Source of the DNA: an uncultured Paracoccaceae bacterium
GTDB lineage: Bacteria > Pseudomonadota > Alphaproteobacteria > Rhodobacterales > Rhodobacteraceae
NCBI GenBank assembly: GCA_947499635.1
Contig: CANMPD010000007.1
Coordinates: 62,001-126,000 of the forward strand
Length of the DNA: 64,000 nt
Direction: 5' to 3'
The notes beneath the pieces were generated by a model. The model had not been told where the DNA came from. It searched no databases and saw only the letters and a program-made list of their open reading frames with translations. Position 1 is the stretch's first letter; every line of letters begins with the position of its first letter. Below are positions 45,196 through 54,022 of the stretch, in pieces. The position numbers and the translations under genes are program-made.

Positions 45196-45939
45196 ATGAC
45201 CCTGTTGACCTTTCCTGATCTTGCTTTTGCAGCTTTTGCTGTGTTTGTCGCTGCGGCAGCACGGCGATTGACGGGCTTTGGCTTTGCGTTACTGGCTGCA
45301 CCGTTATTGTCTTTGACAATGCTTCCGCAGCATTTGGTAATCATTATCTTGTTGCTGCAGGTTGTTCTGGGTGTGCCTGCGGTGTCAGAGTTTCGTGGTC
45401 AAATCGATTGGTCAACACTCCGGCAGTTGGCATTTGGTGGGGTCTTAACGGCCCCACTGGGGGCATGGCTGTTGGCGCATACAGACCCTCAGGTGTTGTT
45501 GTTTGTTTTGGGGTTGGTCGTAATATTCGCGTCGATGATACTGGGTTTCGCCCCCAATCTGTTACGTGTTCAACCAAGCAGAGCCAGTAATATGGCGTGC
45601 GGTATGGTTGCGGGCGCCCTAAGTAGCAGCGTTGGAATGCCTGGTCCGCCAGTTGCGATTTACTTTTTAGGGCAACCAGATATGGCAGCTGATAGACGCC
45701 GTGCTATGCTCATTATCACCTTTTCCGCATTGGCCTGCGTCTCTCTTGCAATTGCGATACCACAAGGCCAAGTCAGCGGAGAATTATTCATGCTATCCGC
45801 GATTTTACTACCTCCTGTACTTATTGGAGGGCAGGTGGGTGAAAAACTACACAGTTACGTTAACCCGAAACTTGGCCAAAGAATTTCACTATCATTGGTG
45901 ATCCTGTCTGGCGTGACGTGTTTATTCCGCGCTTTTTAA
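45196..45939 (+). CDS. TauE/SafE-family membrane exporter
   Basis: Membrane protein of 247 residues with about seven or eight segments and the two internal repeats of TauE/SafE proteins (RLTGFGFALLAAPLLSLTM near residue 25 and SSVGMPGPPVAIYFLG near residue 140). Family members move sulfite, sulfonates and other organic anions. It starts two bases after the nitrilase stop, so it is likely co-transcribed and may export the acid product or a sulfur-containing side product of nitrile breakdown. Confidence 0.85.
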   Translation: MTLLTFPDLAFAAFAVFVAAAARRLTGFGFALLAAPLLSLTMLPQHLVIIILLLQVVLGVPAVSEFRGQIDWSTLRQLAFGGVLTAPLGAWLLAHTDPQVLLFVLGLVVIFASMILGFAPNLLRVQPSRASNMACGMVAGALSSSVGMPGPPVAIYFLGQPDMAADRRRAMLIITFSALACVSLAIAIPQGQVSGELFMLSAILLPPVLIGGQVGEKLHSYVNPKLGQRISLSLVILSGVTCLFRAF

Positions 45940-46118
45940 AACACCAGAGCACTTTGTGTCTGTACTCTACGGCGAGTTATACTGGCAGGTCTGTCAAGTA
46001 GGGTCTGATGTGTTGATACCGAATACCCGCCCATGCAGCATGATTTTCTCGACGGTTAGAGCCGTGGCTTGAAATGAGTTAACATGTGCAAGTCCTACTC
46101 AGTCACCGGATGACATTT

Positions 46119-46766
46119 CTAAAGGTGCGGCCCGGTGATCGCGATACGGGCAGAAGCTCTTACACCATCTACGAGTATAGCCCCGGTACGGCGTTCTAAG
46201 TCTTTTAGGAGCGGTGACATACCTGCACACCCCAGTACAACAGCGCCAGACGCATCACGTTGGACCGCAGTCAATATTGTCTCAGCAAGGATTGCCCGCA
46301 CACGCTCTGTACCTGTGTCTATATCTAGCACTGGTAAATTGCTGGGGTAGACGCCGCCACACTGCGCCTGAAAGCCCTGTGCTTCAATATTTGCTGAAAT
46401 CACAGGTACTGATACTGCTAAAGAGGTCACGACCGAAAAACCTCCCCTTGCTTTTGCGCCCATGATGTAAGCGGCTTGACCAATTCCATAAACAGGACAG
46501 TTTGCAGCAGCTTGTGCTTGCGCCAAGCCTGTATCGTCAAAGCAGGCAATGATGACGACGTCAGCACCTAGGTTTTGTGCCTCGTCCAATAACTTTAACA
46601 TTCCCGGTATCGCTGCATCGCCATCTTCTGGACCTTGGATTGCAGGGGGGCCGTCTAAGTTTGTGAGGCCAGAAATTGTTGCATCCGGCAACTCTTCGCG
46701 TGCGGCGCGAACGACTGCATCGGTCATCGTTACCGTTGCGTTTGGGTTGATGTAAACCAGATGCAT
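46119..46766 (-). CDS. Asp/Glu/hydantoin racemase-family protein
   Basis: Cofactor-free racemase-fold protein of about 215 residues. It begins HLVYINPNATVTMTDAVVRA, typical of hydantoin racemases, and keeps the two active-site cysteines in VIIACFDDTG and VVLGCAGMSPL. Substrate could be a hydantoin, an amino acid or, as in some relatives, a maleate-like acid. Its start overlaps the upstream permease stop (TGATG), so it is the last gene of the ABC operon and probably acts on the imported compound. Confidence 0.82.
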   Translation of the reverse strand: MHLVYINPNATVTMTDAVVRAAREELPDATISGLTNLDGPPAIQGPEDGDAAIPGMLKLLDEAQNLGADVVIIACFDDTGLAQAQAAANCPVYGIGQAAYIMGAKARGGFSVVTSLAVSVPVISANIEAQGFQAQCGGVYPSNLPVLDIDTGTERVRAILAETILTAVQRDASGAVVLGCAGMSPLLKDLERRTGAILVDGVRASARIAITGPHL

Positions 46767-47602
46767 CACAATGCCTTTCCTGCATCAGATCCAGATAGGG
46801 TCCGTCGTTTTTTCATCGCCCAAGCGATAACAAGAAAGAGGCCAATGATGATGAGAGAAAACAATGTCGTAAATGTTCCCAGAGCATAGATGACTGGCGT
46901 TGTAACATTTGTTGTCATCCCAAATATCTCTAGCGGTAAGGTGTTGTAACTGCCAGATGTCAGGAGCGTACGCGCGAATTCGTCGTATGATAATGTGAAA
47001 CCAAACAGGGCAACTCCGATCAAGGAGGGTGCGATGATCGGCAGGATCACATGTCGAATAACTTGCCATGAAGATGCGCCTTGGTCACGTGCGGCCTCTT
47101 CGTAGGATTTGTCAAAACGATTAAAGACGGCAAACATGATCAAGAGACCAAAGGGCAATGTCCATGTGAGCTGGCTACCAAAACCTGAGGTTGCCCAATG
47201 TACTTTGAGGCCAAGCTGATTGAAAATAAGCCCAACACCAAGGGAAATCAGAATGGACGGGATCACCAGGGATGTGATGGCAAAGTAAAATAGGACACCT
47301 GATCCTGTGAAACGCTTTCGAAAGGCGAGGCCTGCCATCACCGAGACGACCACGGTGGTCATCATGACCATAAAGCCAAGTGTAAGAGAACGGCGAAAAG
47401 ATCCCCAAATGTCTCCGACGGCTTGCTGCTCAAAGAGCTCGCGGAACCAGTTGAGCGACATACCTTGCATCGGAAATGTTAAGCCGCCCTTTGGACCTTG
47501 GAATGACAACAAACCAATAGTCAGCGTCGGCCCATAAAGAAACAATAAGAACAGGCAGAAAAAACCAGCCAAGACGTAAAATGAACGAGATCGCTTTTCC
47601 AT
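46766..47602 (-). CDS. ABC transporter permease (PotC-like)
   Basis: Inner-membrane permease of 278 residues, six membrane segments. The EAA loop reads YEEAARDQGASSWQVIRHVILP. The start is ATG 47602 after GGAG; the open frame from 47647 lies in the preceding gene. One base separates it from permease 1. With the other ABC genes it forms an importer of the spermidine/putrescine class. Confidence 0.88.
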   Translation of the reverse strand: MEKRSRSFYVLAGFFCLFLLFLYGPTLTIGLLSFQGPKGGLTFPMQGMSLNWFRELFEQQAVGDIWGSFRRSLTLGFMVMMTTVVVSVMAGLAFRKRFTGSGVLFYFAITSLVIPSILISLGVGLIFNQLGLKVHWATSGFGSQLTWTLPFGLLIMFAVFNRFDKSYEEAARDQGASSWQVIRHVILPIIAPSLIGVALFGFTLSYDEFARTLLTSGSYNTLPLEIFGMTTNVTTPVIYALGTFTTLFSLIIIGLFLVIAWAMKKRRTLSGSDAGKAL

Positions 47603-47603
47603 C

Positions 47604-48458
47604 TCAAAGCTCCTTACGAATATTGACGAAACGCAGCAATATACCAATCACGAGTAGAACAGTGCACAAGAGAACTACGGCCGTGGCAGCGGCAGATGGG
47701 TATTGGAGTAGCGAAATATCATTTGAAATCAACCTGCCTACGTTGGCTTTCTGGCTGCCCGACATGAAGCGTACCGTGATGAAATCCCCCATCACAAGTG
47801 TCACAACAAATATGGTCCCGATCATTATGCCAGGCTTTGTCAGGGGTACGATAACATGCCACAGCGTTTGTAGGCCACTTGCACCATTGTCATAGGCGGC
47901 TTCAATAAGAGATCGGTCAATCCGCATCATCGTGTTGAAAATAGGCACAACCATAAAGAGCGTGTAGAGATGGACAAACGCAAGGATGACAGAGAAATCT
48001 GAGTAGAGTAGCCACTCAAGCGGTTCGTCAATGACGCCCCAGGAAATGAGCGTTTGGTTGGCGATACCATTTCGGCCCAAGAAAGGGATCCACGAGATCA
48101 TGCGTATGATATTCGAGGTCAAAAATGGAATGGTGCATAATAAAAACAAAGCTGTTTGCATCACTTGCGTGCGCACGTGAAACGCAAGGAAATAAGCAAC
48201 GGTAAAGCCAATGCTTAGTGTGAACACCCAAGTGATGAGCGCGTATTTAAAAGTCGCAAAAAACACTTTGTAGGTGACGGGTGAGCCGAAAAGGAATGCA
48301 TAGTTATCGAACTGAAAAGCTGGGTAGATCGAAAACTCGGTTGCGCCCCAAAAACTTACGACAATGATCATAAGAATGGGCGCGATCAGAAACGTGAGCA
48401 ACACGGCCATCAAAGGGGCGGCTTGTAAGTAAGCAATTATATTGCGAGGTGTGCGCAT
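47604..48458 (-). CDS. ABC transporter permease (PotB-like)
   Basis: Inner-membrane permease of 284 residues. EAA loop: LIEAAYDNGASGLQTLWHVIVP; other typical blocks are TALFLLCTIPFLTSNIIRM and VTLVMGDFITVRFMSG. I start it at the ATG at 48458, directly before RTPRNIIAYL; an open frame reaches 48671, within the binding-protein gene, and is unlikely to be translated. A stem-loop lies just upstream. Confidence 0.88.
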   Translation of the reverse strand: MRTPRNIIAYLQAAPLMAVLLTFLIAPILMIIVVSFWGATEFSIYPAFQFDNYAFLFGSPVTYKVFFATFKYALITWVFTLSIGFTVAYFLAFHVRTQVMQTALFLLCTIPFLTSNIIRMISWIPFLGRNGIANQTLISWGVIDEPLEWLLYSDFSVILAFVHLYTLFMVVPIFNTMMRIDRSLIEAAYDNGASGLQTLWHVIVPLTKPGIMIGTIFVVTLVMGDFITVRFMSGSQKANVGRLISNDISLLQYPSAAATAVVLLCTVLLVIGILLRFVNIRKEL

Positions 48459-48486
48459 CAGGTGTCTCTTGTGTGCAGTGTTAAAC

Positions 48487-48513
48487 GGGGCGCAAGTGCT
48501 AGGCTTGCGCCCC
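48487..48513 (-). terminator. Stem-loop after the ABC binding-protein gene
   Basis: GGGGCGCAAG pairs with CTTGCGCCCC (ten perfect pairs) around a seven-base loop, 18 bases after the binding-protein stop and before the first permease. There is no T-run on the minus strand. Likely a stabiliser or partial terminator favouring the binding protein. Confidence 0.65.
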
Positions 48514-48531
48514 CGAAAATGAATGTGAGGC

Positions 48532-49794
48532 TTAGGCCGCGATGAATTCATTCCATTTGCGAACCATGTATTGGTTTTCGTCCATGACAGAGTTCCAGCA
48601 GGCCACAGCACCCATACGATCCGTAAAGGAGCCGCCATCACGCACATCGCCAGCGACAGCAAGCTGATCACCTGTTGGAGATGTGATGATATCTGTCGCA
48701 GCTTTACCTTCGTACCAGTAACCCCATTCGTTTTCAGTCATGAAGTTTTTGGAGGTTTCAGGCACAGCGGAGTAGTAACCTTGGCGCATTAAGTAACCGC
48801 CGACCCAGCCGGAGAGGTACCAGTTGATATACTCATAAGCTGCTTCAAGCTCTATGCCTGACAGGCTGGCGGAAAGACCTAAACCGCCGCCCCATGAACG
48901 ATACCCTTCTTTAAGTGGTTGATACACACATGGAACGCCACGTGATTTCACCGCTGTAATCGCCGGAGACCACATGGATTGAATGACAACTTCACCAGAA
49001 GCCATTAAGTTCACGGACTCGTCGAAAGATTTCCAGAAGGCACGGAATTGACCGTTTTGTTTGGCCGCGGTGAAGATCGCGAAAGTCTTATCGATTTCCT
49101 CTTTGGTCATGTTGCCTTTGTCGCCGTACTGGATCTCGCCCATAGCTTCGCACACCATCGCCATGTCCATGATGCCAATAGAGGAGATGTCGAGGATGGA
49201 GGCTTTACCCTTGAACTCAGGGTTTAAAAGCTCAGCCCAGCTATCGATGGGACGATTGATCAAGTCAGGGCGAATACCCAGCGTATCAGCATTGTAGATG
49301 GTCGGGATAAGCGTCATCCAACCGGATTCGTCCGTGGCGAATTTGGTGCTGCCTGGGCCTTCAACAAAACCCACAGTGTGTGGTGCGGTCCCTTGAGCAA
49401 TAACGCTTTCTGGTGTCAGCTTGCCAGAACGGAATGTACCGGCGATTTTGTCGTAGTTGGCGATTTTAGACGCATCCATCGCTTGCAAGTTGCCTGTTGG
49501 CCAAACTTTCTTACAGATCCAGTATTCAATGTCCGCAATGTCAAAACTGTCCGGCTGTGTCGCAGCGCGCTGTGTGACGCTGTCTGAATCAAGCGCTGTC
49601 ATCTCCAGTGTGAAACCAAGGTCTTCTTTGACCTTTGTTGCGACATCGTTAAGGTTTGATACCCCTGTGCCAAATTGGCGGAGCTTAATATCTTTGATTT
49701 CTTGTGCCCAGACCATCGGCGCAGCAAGTGTTGAGGCAGCTGCAGCTGCGCCCGTTTTCAAAAGAGTACGGCGGCTATAACGCATTTTAGACAT
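48532..49794 (-). CDS. ABC transporter substrate-binding protein (PotD-like)
   Basis: Periplasmic binding protein of 420 residues with a Tat leader (SRRTLLKTGAAAAASTLAAP). It is of the spermidine/putrescine type (cluster D), with ASILDISSIGIMDMAMV and LASGEVVIQSMWSPAITAV as recognisable blocks. The ligand is unknown; long PotD-like proteins in Roseobacter bind varied amines and small organic acids. The racemase-family gene at the operon end favours a chiral amino-acid-like ligand. Confidence 0.85.
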   Translation of the reverse strand: MSKMRYSRRTLLKTGAAAAASTLAAPMVWAQEIKDIKLRQFGTGVSNLNDVATKVKEDLGFTLEMTALDSDSVTQRAATQPDSFDIADIEYWICKKVWPTGNLQAMDASKIANYDKIAGTFRSGKLTPESVIAQGTAPHTVGFVEGPGSTKFATDESGWMTLIPTIYNADTLGIRPDLINRPIDSWAELLNPEFKGKASILDISSIGIMDMAMVCEAMGEIQYGDKGNMTKEEIDKTFAIFTAAKQNGQFRAFWKSFDESVNLMASGEVVIQSMWSPAITAVKSRGVPCVYQPLKEGYRSWGGGLGLSASLSGIELEAAYEYINWYLSGWVGGYLMRQGYYSAVPETSKNFMTENEWGYWYEGKAATDIITSPTGDQLAVAGDVRDGGSFTDRMGAVACWNSVMDENQYMVRKWNEFIAA

Positions 49795-49835
49795 GTGGTA
49801 TCCCTTGTTGTCAGAAGTTTATTGTTGAAGTTTAG

Positions 49836-50825
49836 TTAAGCTTGGAGGCGGTGCAGCCGCCCCTCGTCCCAGGACAACAAGACTGCATCTCCTGGGTTTT
49901 TGGGTGTGTCAAAGAACGTTTGATCGGAAATAAGCGCAAGAACGGCCTCTCCGGTCTCGGTTCTTGTATTCAGAGCAACTTGACTGCCCTGATATTCTAC
50001 GGAGGTCACGGTTGCCGCCAGGCCCGTCGCGCCTAAATGTACATCGTCAGCGCGTAAGGCAACCTTCGTGCCGTTCCAGTTAATAACATTGTGCCCGCCC
50101 ATAAAACGCGCGACAAATTCGGTTTTGGGGGCCGACCAAACGTCGCGTGCCGGACCTGATTGCTCGATCACAGCGTTGTTCATAACGACAAGTTCGTCAC
50201 CAAGCGCCAAAGCTTCGTCTTGACCATGGGTTACGTGAATAAAGGTTATACCAAGTTCGCGTTGCAGCTTCTTCAATTCTGCGCGCATCCGAATGCGAAG
50301 AAATGGATCTAGAGCGGAAAGCGGTTCGTCGAGTAGCAAAACTTTGGGTTTTGTGACCAGTGCGCGTGCCAAAGCAACGCGTTGTTGTTGTCCACCCGAA
50401 AGCTGCGCCGGCATGCGATCCGCCAATGCCATCATGTCGACCAAATCTAACAACTCGTTTGCAGTTGCATGGCGGGATGCCTTATCTTGTCCCTTCATAC
50501 GCAAAGAGAAAGCTACGTTGTCACGTACATTTAGGTGCGGAAACAACGCATAGCTTTGAAACATCATAGCAGTTCCGCGCTTGGCAGGCGGCAGGTGGGA
50601 AACGTCGACACCATCCAACAGTATAGACCCTTCTGTGACATCTTCATGCCCGGCAATCATACGTAAAGTGGAGGATTTACCACATCCAGATGGGCCTAAC
50701 AGGCAGACGTATTTCCCAGCTGTAAAGCGGGCATTGATCTGATCTACAGCGAGCGCGTCGCCATATTTCTTTGTGAGAGAGATCAATTCGAGATCGCAAC
50801 CGTTGCCCATATTCGCTCCATTCAT
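49836..50825 (-). CDS. ABC transporter ATP-binding protein (PotA-like)
   Basis: ATPase of 329 residues with a C-terminal TOBE domain. Walker A GPSGCGKSS, signature [15 protein letters not shown], Walker B VLLLDEPLSALDP and HVTHGQDEALALGD are intact. The TOBE part covers residues from about 265 (VALRADDVHLG). First gene of the ABC operon; the divergent GntR-family gene and a palindrome lie upstream. Confidence 0.92.
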   Translation of the reverse strand: MNGANMGNGCDLELISLTKKYGDALAVDQINARFTAGKYVCLLGPSGCGKSSTLRMIAGHEDVTEGSILLDGVDVSHLPPAKRGTAMMFQSYALFPHLNVRDNVAFSLRMKGQDKASRHATANELLDLVDMMALADRMPAQLSGGQQQRVALARALVTKPKVLLLDEPLSALDPFLRIRMRAELKKLQRELGITFIHVTHGQDEALALGDELVVMNNAVIEQSGPARDVWSAPKTEFVARFMGGHNVINWNGTKVALRADDVHLGATGLAATVTSVEYQGSQVALNTRTETGEAVLALISDQTFFDTPKNPGDAVLLSWDEGRLHRLQA

Positions 50826-50970
50826 CAGCGGCTATCATGGTGCCGCTCTTTGACTTCACGTGGCTTGAGCAGATTCAGGCTAGATTTTTCTTCAATTATG
50901 CTAACGAAATAACGAGCGGCGGCGCATTTTTGTGCATGTGTGCAGAAGTGTCCTTAATTTTGTGCGCGTT

Positions 50971-50982
50971 ATTGTATACAAT
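50971..50982. promoter_or_regulatory. GntR/FadR-type operator palindrome
   Basis: ATTGTATACAAT is a perfect 12-base palindrome containing TTGTATACAA, which fits the TNGTNNACNA consensus of FadR-subfamily GntR regulators. It lies between the divergent ABC operon and the GntR gene, about 145 bases from one start and 67 from the other. The adjacent GntR protein is the obvious ligand. Confidence 0.7.
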
Positions 50983-51049
50983 GAAGTCAACATAATGCGA
51001 CTTGAATTAACGCAGCTGCGAACCCATTATGGTTTCAAAGGAAGGCCCA

Positions 51050-51736
51050 ATGACTGAAGTTTCCGCCATACCGCTCTCTGCTGAGCAATTGTTCGAGAAG
51101 CTAGAGCTTGCCATTCACGAGCATCATCTGGCTCCGGGCACAAAACTAGGTGAAGATGAAATCGGGGACATTTATGGTGTCAGCCGTACAACCGTGCGCG
51201 CGGCGCTGCAGACGCTTTCACATCAGCGTCTAGTTGAACACAAACGTAACCGAGGCGCCTTTGTCGCACAGCCTTCGGTGCGTGAAGCCCGCGAAGTTTT
51301 TGAAGCTCGCGCACTCCTAGAGCCGCGTACAGCCTATTCAGCCGCAGAGCGGGCTACTCCAGAAGATATTGTTAAACTACAAACACATATAGATGCGGAG
51401 CATGAGGCGCTCCACGCGGAAAACTATGGACGTGCGCTCTATTTATCGGGGCAATTCCATATTGAAATTGCGAAAATTGCTGATCAGGAAACCATTGAAT
51501 CTTTTATTACACAGTTGATGTCGCGGTCATCGCTGATTGTTGCACTTTATTGGCAGCGCCGTGCGGCAATGTGTGAAAGCCATGCGCATGATGCATTAAT
51601 TTCAGCTTTTGCCGCCCATGATGGCCCCCTCGCAGAGGAGTTGATGAAAAGCCATTTGGTTGATCTCGTCACATCTCTTGATTTGCGCAACAAAACCTCA
51701 GCGCCGCTCTCACTTAAGGATGCTTTATCACGATGA
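51050..51736 (+). CDS. GntR-family regulator with FCD domain
   Basis: Regulator of about 228 residues. The winged helix is at residues 8-80 (HLAPGTKLGEDEIGDIYGVS, RTTVRAALQTLSHQRLVEH) and an FCD effector domain follows (REVFEARALLEPRTAYSAAE). I prefer the ATG at 51050 because AAGGAAGG lies just upstream; ATG 51029 is possible. It probably represses the divergent ABC operon and its own unit, including the GNAT gene with which it overlaps by ATGA. Confidence 0.88.
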   Translation: MTEVSAIPLSAEQLFEKLELAIHEHHLAPGTKLGEDEIGDIYGVSRTTVRAALQTLSHQRLVEHKRNRGAFVAQPSVREAREVFEARALLEPRTAYSAAERATPEDIVKLQTHIDAEHEALHAENYGRALYLSGQFHIEIAKIADQETIESFITQLMSRSSLIVALYWQRRAAMCESHAHDALISAFAAHDGPLAEELMKSHLVDLVTSLDLRNKTSAPLSLKDALSR

Positions 51737-52590
51737 GCAATTCGCCGCAGGCTAAGGTTAGCTTTCACACAGCGACACTTAATGATGTGCACCAAATGAT
51801 GGAATGGGCAGCTCAAGAAGGTTGGAATCCTGGTATCGACGATGCGGAAGCATTTTGGAGTGCAGATAAGTCAGGTTTTTTCATCGCCCGTGTCGCAGAT
51901 GAAATGGTCGCTGCGATCTCGGTGGTGAACCACGATGAACAAATGGCATTTCTAGGTTTATACCTCTGCAAACCGGAGTTTCGAGGGCAGGGTATTGGAT
52001 TTGGGTTGTGGAACCATGCCTTGCAACATGCAGATACTCGATGTGTGGGTTTGGATGGCGTCGCAGCACAAGAGGCAAACTATGTTAAATCCGGCTTTGT
52101 ACGGCAGGGGACTGTTACGCGCCTAGAAGGCAAATGTCCTCAGGCTGTGCAGGGCAATACTCGCATGGTAGACGTGACGCGGGATTATGAAAGACTTGCG
52201 CAGCTTGATGCCCAAGCTATCGGCTACACACGTCCTCAATTTTTATCTCAATGGGTCGGTGCCGAAGTTCCCACTCGGCAGACGGTTGTCGTTGAACATG
52301 CTGGGTCAGTGGAAGGTTTTGCGACGGTACGTATGTGTCATGATGGCGTAAAAATCGGCCCGATTGTGGCCCGGGATGATCAAGACGCCATGGCACTTCT
52401 TACAGCAGCATCAGGTGTATTCGACACGCAGAAAGTCATTGTGGACCTACCTGACAACCAGACCGAGCTTATGAACATTTTATGTGGCCTTGGCTTTATC
52501 AACACTTTCCAGACAGCTCATATGTTTCGCGGGCAAGCTCCTGAAACGTCTAAATTATATCGTGCCGTTGCGACTATGGAATGTGGGTAA
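51733..52590 (+). CDS. GNAT acetyltransferase with C-terminal second domain
   Basis: Protein of 285 residues. The N-terminal GNAT domain (residues 8-140) has LYLCKPEFRGQGIGFGLW, which includes the acetyl-CoA pyrophosphate loop (RGQGIG). The C-terminal half is an Acetyltransf_18-like domain seen in YitH-type proteins. The acceptor is unknown; an amine imported by the adjacent ABC system is a reasonable guess. It is translationally coupled to the GntR gene. Confidence 0.82.
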   Translation: MSNSPQAKVSFHTATLNDVHQMMEWAAQEGWNPGIDDAEAFWSADKSGFFIARVADEMVAAISVVNHDEQMAFLGLYLCKPEFRGQGIGFGLWNHALQHADTRCVGLDGVAAQEANYVKSGFVRQGTVTRLEGKCPQAVQGNTRMVDVTRDYERLAQLDAQAIGYTRPQFLSQWVGAEVPTRQTVVVEHAGSVEGFATVRMCHDGVKIGPIVARDDQDAMALLTAASGVFDTQKVIVDLPDNQTELMNILCGLGFINTFQTAHMFRGQAPETSKLYRAVATMECG

Positions 52591-52706
52591 CAGGTAAAGC
52601 TATCGTATTTGAATTACGGTACTTCAACTTGCGAATGCGGTTTTTGGACCTGTCACGGTTTGATGTCGCTCCTTTGATAGCATTTTTGCCACAAAGGAGA
52701 TTGATT

Positions 52707-52862
52707 ATGAGACTGAAACGGACGGACGAATTCCTGCAAGATGCGGTAGGTATCGCACTGACCAGCGGGCTGACGCGCAAGCAGGTAGCTGATGATTTGG
52801 GTGTCGGAATGTCGACGCTGAACAAATGGATCACAGCCCACCGAGCGTCTATTTTGATATGA
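52707..52862 (+). pseudogene. IS3-family transposase OrfA fragment
   Basis: Only the N-terminal HTH part of an IS3-type OrfA: MRLKRTDEFLQDAVGIALTS, then KQVADDLGVGMSTLNKWI. Similarity breaks after TAHR at about 52847, where a different gene relic begins. GGAGATTG precedes the start. OrfB and both clear IS ends are missing, so the element is dead. Confidence 0.75.
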
Positions 52863-53230
52863 AGTCAAAAGATATGGTCATCGGTGGCAAAGATCGTATT
52901 GCCTATGGCAAAGGCCTGCGAGCGATCACACAGGCGGCGTTCTCAGTCAGCCTGCTGAATTACTGTAAAAAACATGAAGGCCGTCACCCTGGCTTCGTTA
53001 CTCTGGACTCGCCGCTTCTTTCGTATAAAGAGCCTGATACGGTTGATGACGATCTTAGTGATAGCGGTCTGAAAGAAGCCTTCTACAATGACTTAAACGG
53101 AGCGAGTGACGACCGACAATTCATCATTGTCGAGAATGTTCCGCCCACCGCAGAAATTGCGCGATCTGATCAAACCATCGAATTTGCTGGCTCCAAAGAA
53201 AGTGGCCGTTTCGGACTGTTTCCCAAATAG
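52848..53230 (+). pseudogene. 3' remnant of a Rad50/SMC-like ATPase gene
   Basis: The last 125 or so residues of a Rad50-like ATPase of the kind found in large defence or repair operons: SVYFDMKSKDMVIGG, AYGKGLRAITQAAFS (in place of an ABC signature region), the Walker B and D-loop GFVTLDSPLLSYKEPD, FIIVENVPP, and a terminal SGRFGLFPK. The ATP-binding N-terminus and coiled coils are missing because the IS3 fragment replaces them. The frame is still open to its natural stop, suggesting a fairly recent deletion. Confidence 0.7.
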
Positions 53231-53566
53231 CATGTGCGGCAGCAAGACGAATGGCCACTTTACGGGCTGCAATCGCAGCATCGTCAGATCTCAACGGATG
53301 CCCGTTTAGGGCCGGAATAGACCGTCAGCCCAAGGTGCTTGGCTTGGCGGCGCAGGCACGGGCTTGAGATAGTAGCGCGCACGAGCATTGCTAGACTTCC
53401 CCTAGCGAGACAACACAACAGTCCAAAGAGACCTTTAAGTGGGCGCCCTATCGGCGACCGCATCAACCGAATTCTCATCTTGGAGTTATTACTAGCAGAC
53501 GAATGTCATAGCGATTCTGGTCCAACTGTGACGGTTGGGTCAGGTTCGTGTGACGTTCAACAATGA
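53231..53566. other. Degenerate stretch between relic gene and transposon end
   Basis: No coding frame here looks real on either strand. Codon use and short frames give no recognisable family. It is probably scar DNA left by the IS3 and transposon events on both sides. Confidence 0.4.
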
Positions 53567-53691
53567 TGTGGGGCGACACATAGTTTTACTTTTTTCATAA
53601 AGCTAAACCGTTGATTTTGAATCAATCCGATTTTGGCCAACGCATTACTCTTACCTTTTACGACTCATAGTTTTACCATTTTTGAGAAAGC
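53567..53691. repeat. Tn7-like transposon end with two TnsB-type sites
   Basis: TGTGGGGCGACACATAG at 53567-53583 resembles Tn7 ends, which start TGTGGGCGGACAAAATAG. The following motif CGAC-ACATAGTTTTACTTTTTT (53574-53595) recurs as CGAC-TCATAGTTTTACCATTTTT (53661-53683), 87 bases on, in the same direction; both are followed by an A-rich AAAGC. Repeated binding sites at the tips are the hallmark of TnsB/TniA-type transposons. The tniQ, tniB and tniA relics further right are oriented as expected for this end being the cargo-side tip. Confidence 0.65.
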
Positions 53692-54022
53692 GATCGTCGG
53701 CGCAGCAAGCAGCGAAGGTCTCCTCCGAGCCCAGACTCACCGATGCTGCAAAATGGGCGAATGGCTGCATTGCTAACGCACCCTTTTCGTCAAAAATATG
53801 GGGCCACTTGCGTCGACCGGTTGAGATCGCCGCCCATATCTACTAAATACTGCACACTGCGAAAAAGTCAGCTTATGCTCACTACATGCGAAATTTTGGT
53901 ACAAGCTCGCGGTCGGAGAAGCGGAAGTTCGGCTCGCCGTTCAGTATACCCATCAATTTGCTTATCATACCTGTCCGAGTATCTAATGCATTCTAGAAAT
54001 CACGTACTGACAGGGAACTGAT

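Noticed and set aside
53231-53566. Coding frames of 60-75 residues on both strands
   Set aside because: They overlap each other, have no known domain and poor start sites; most likely scar DNA.
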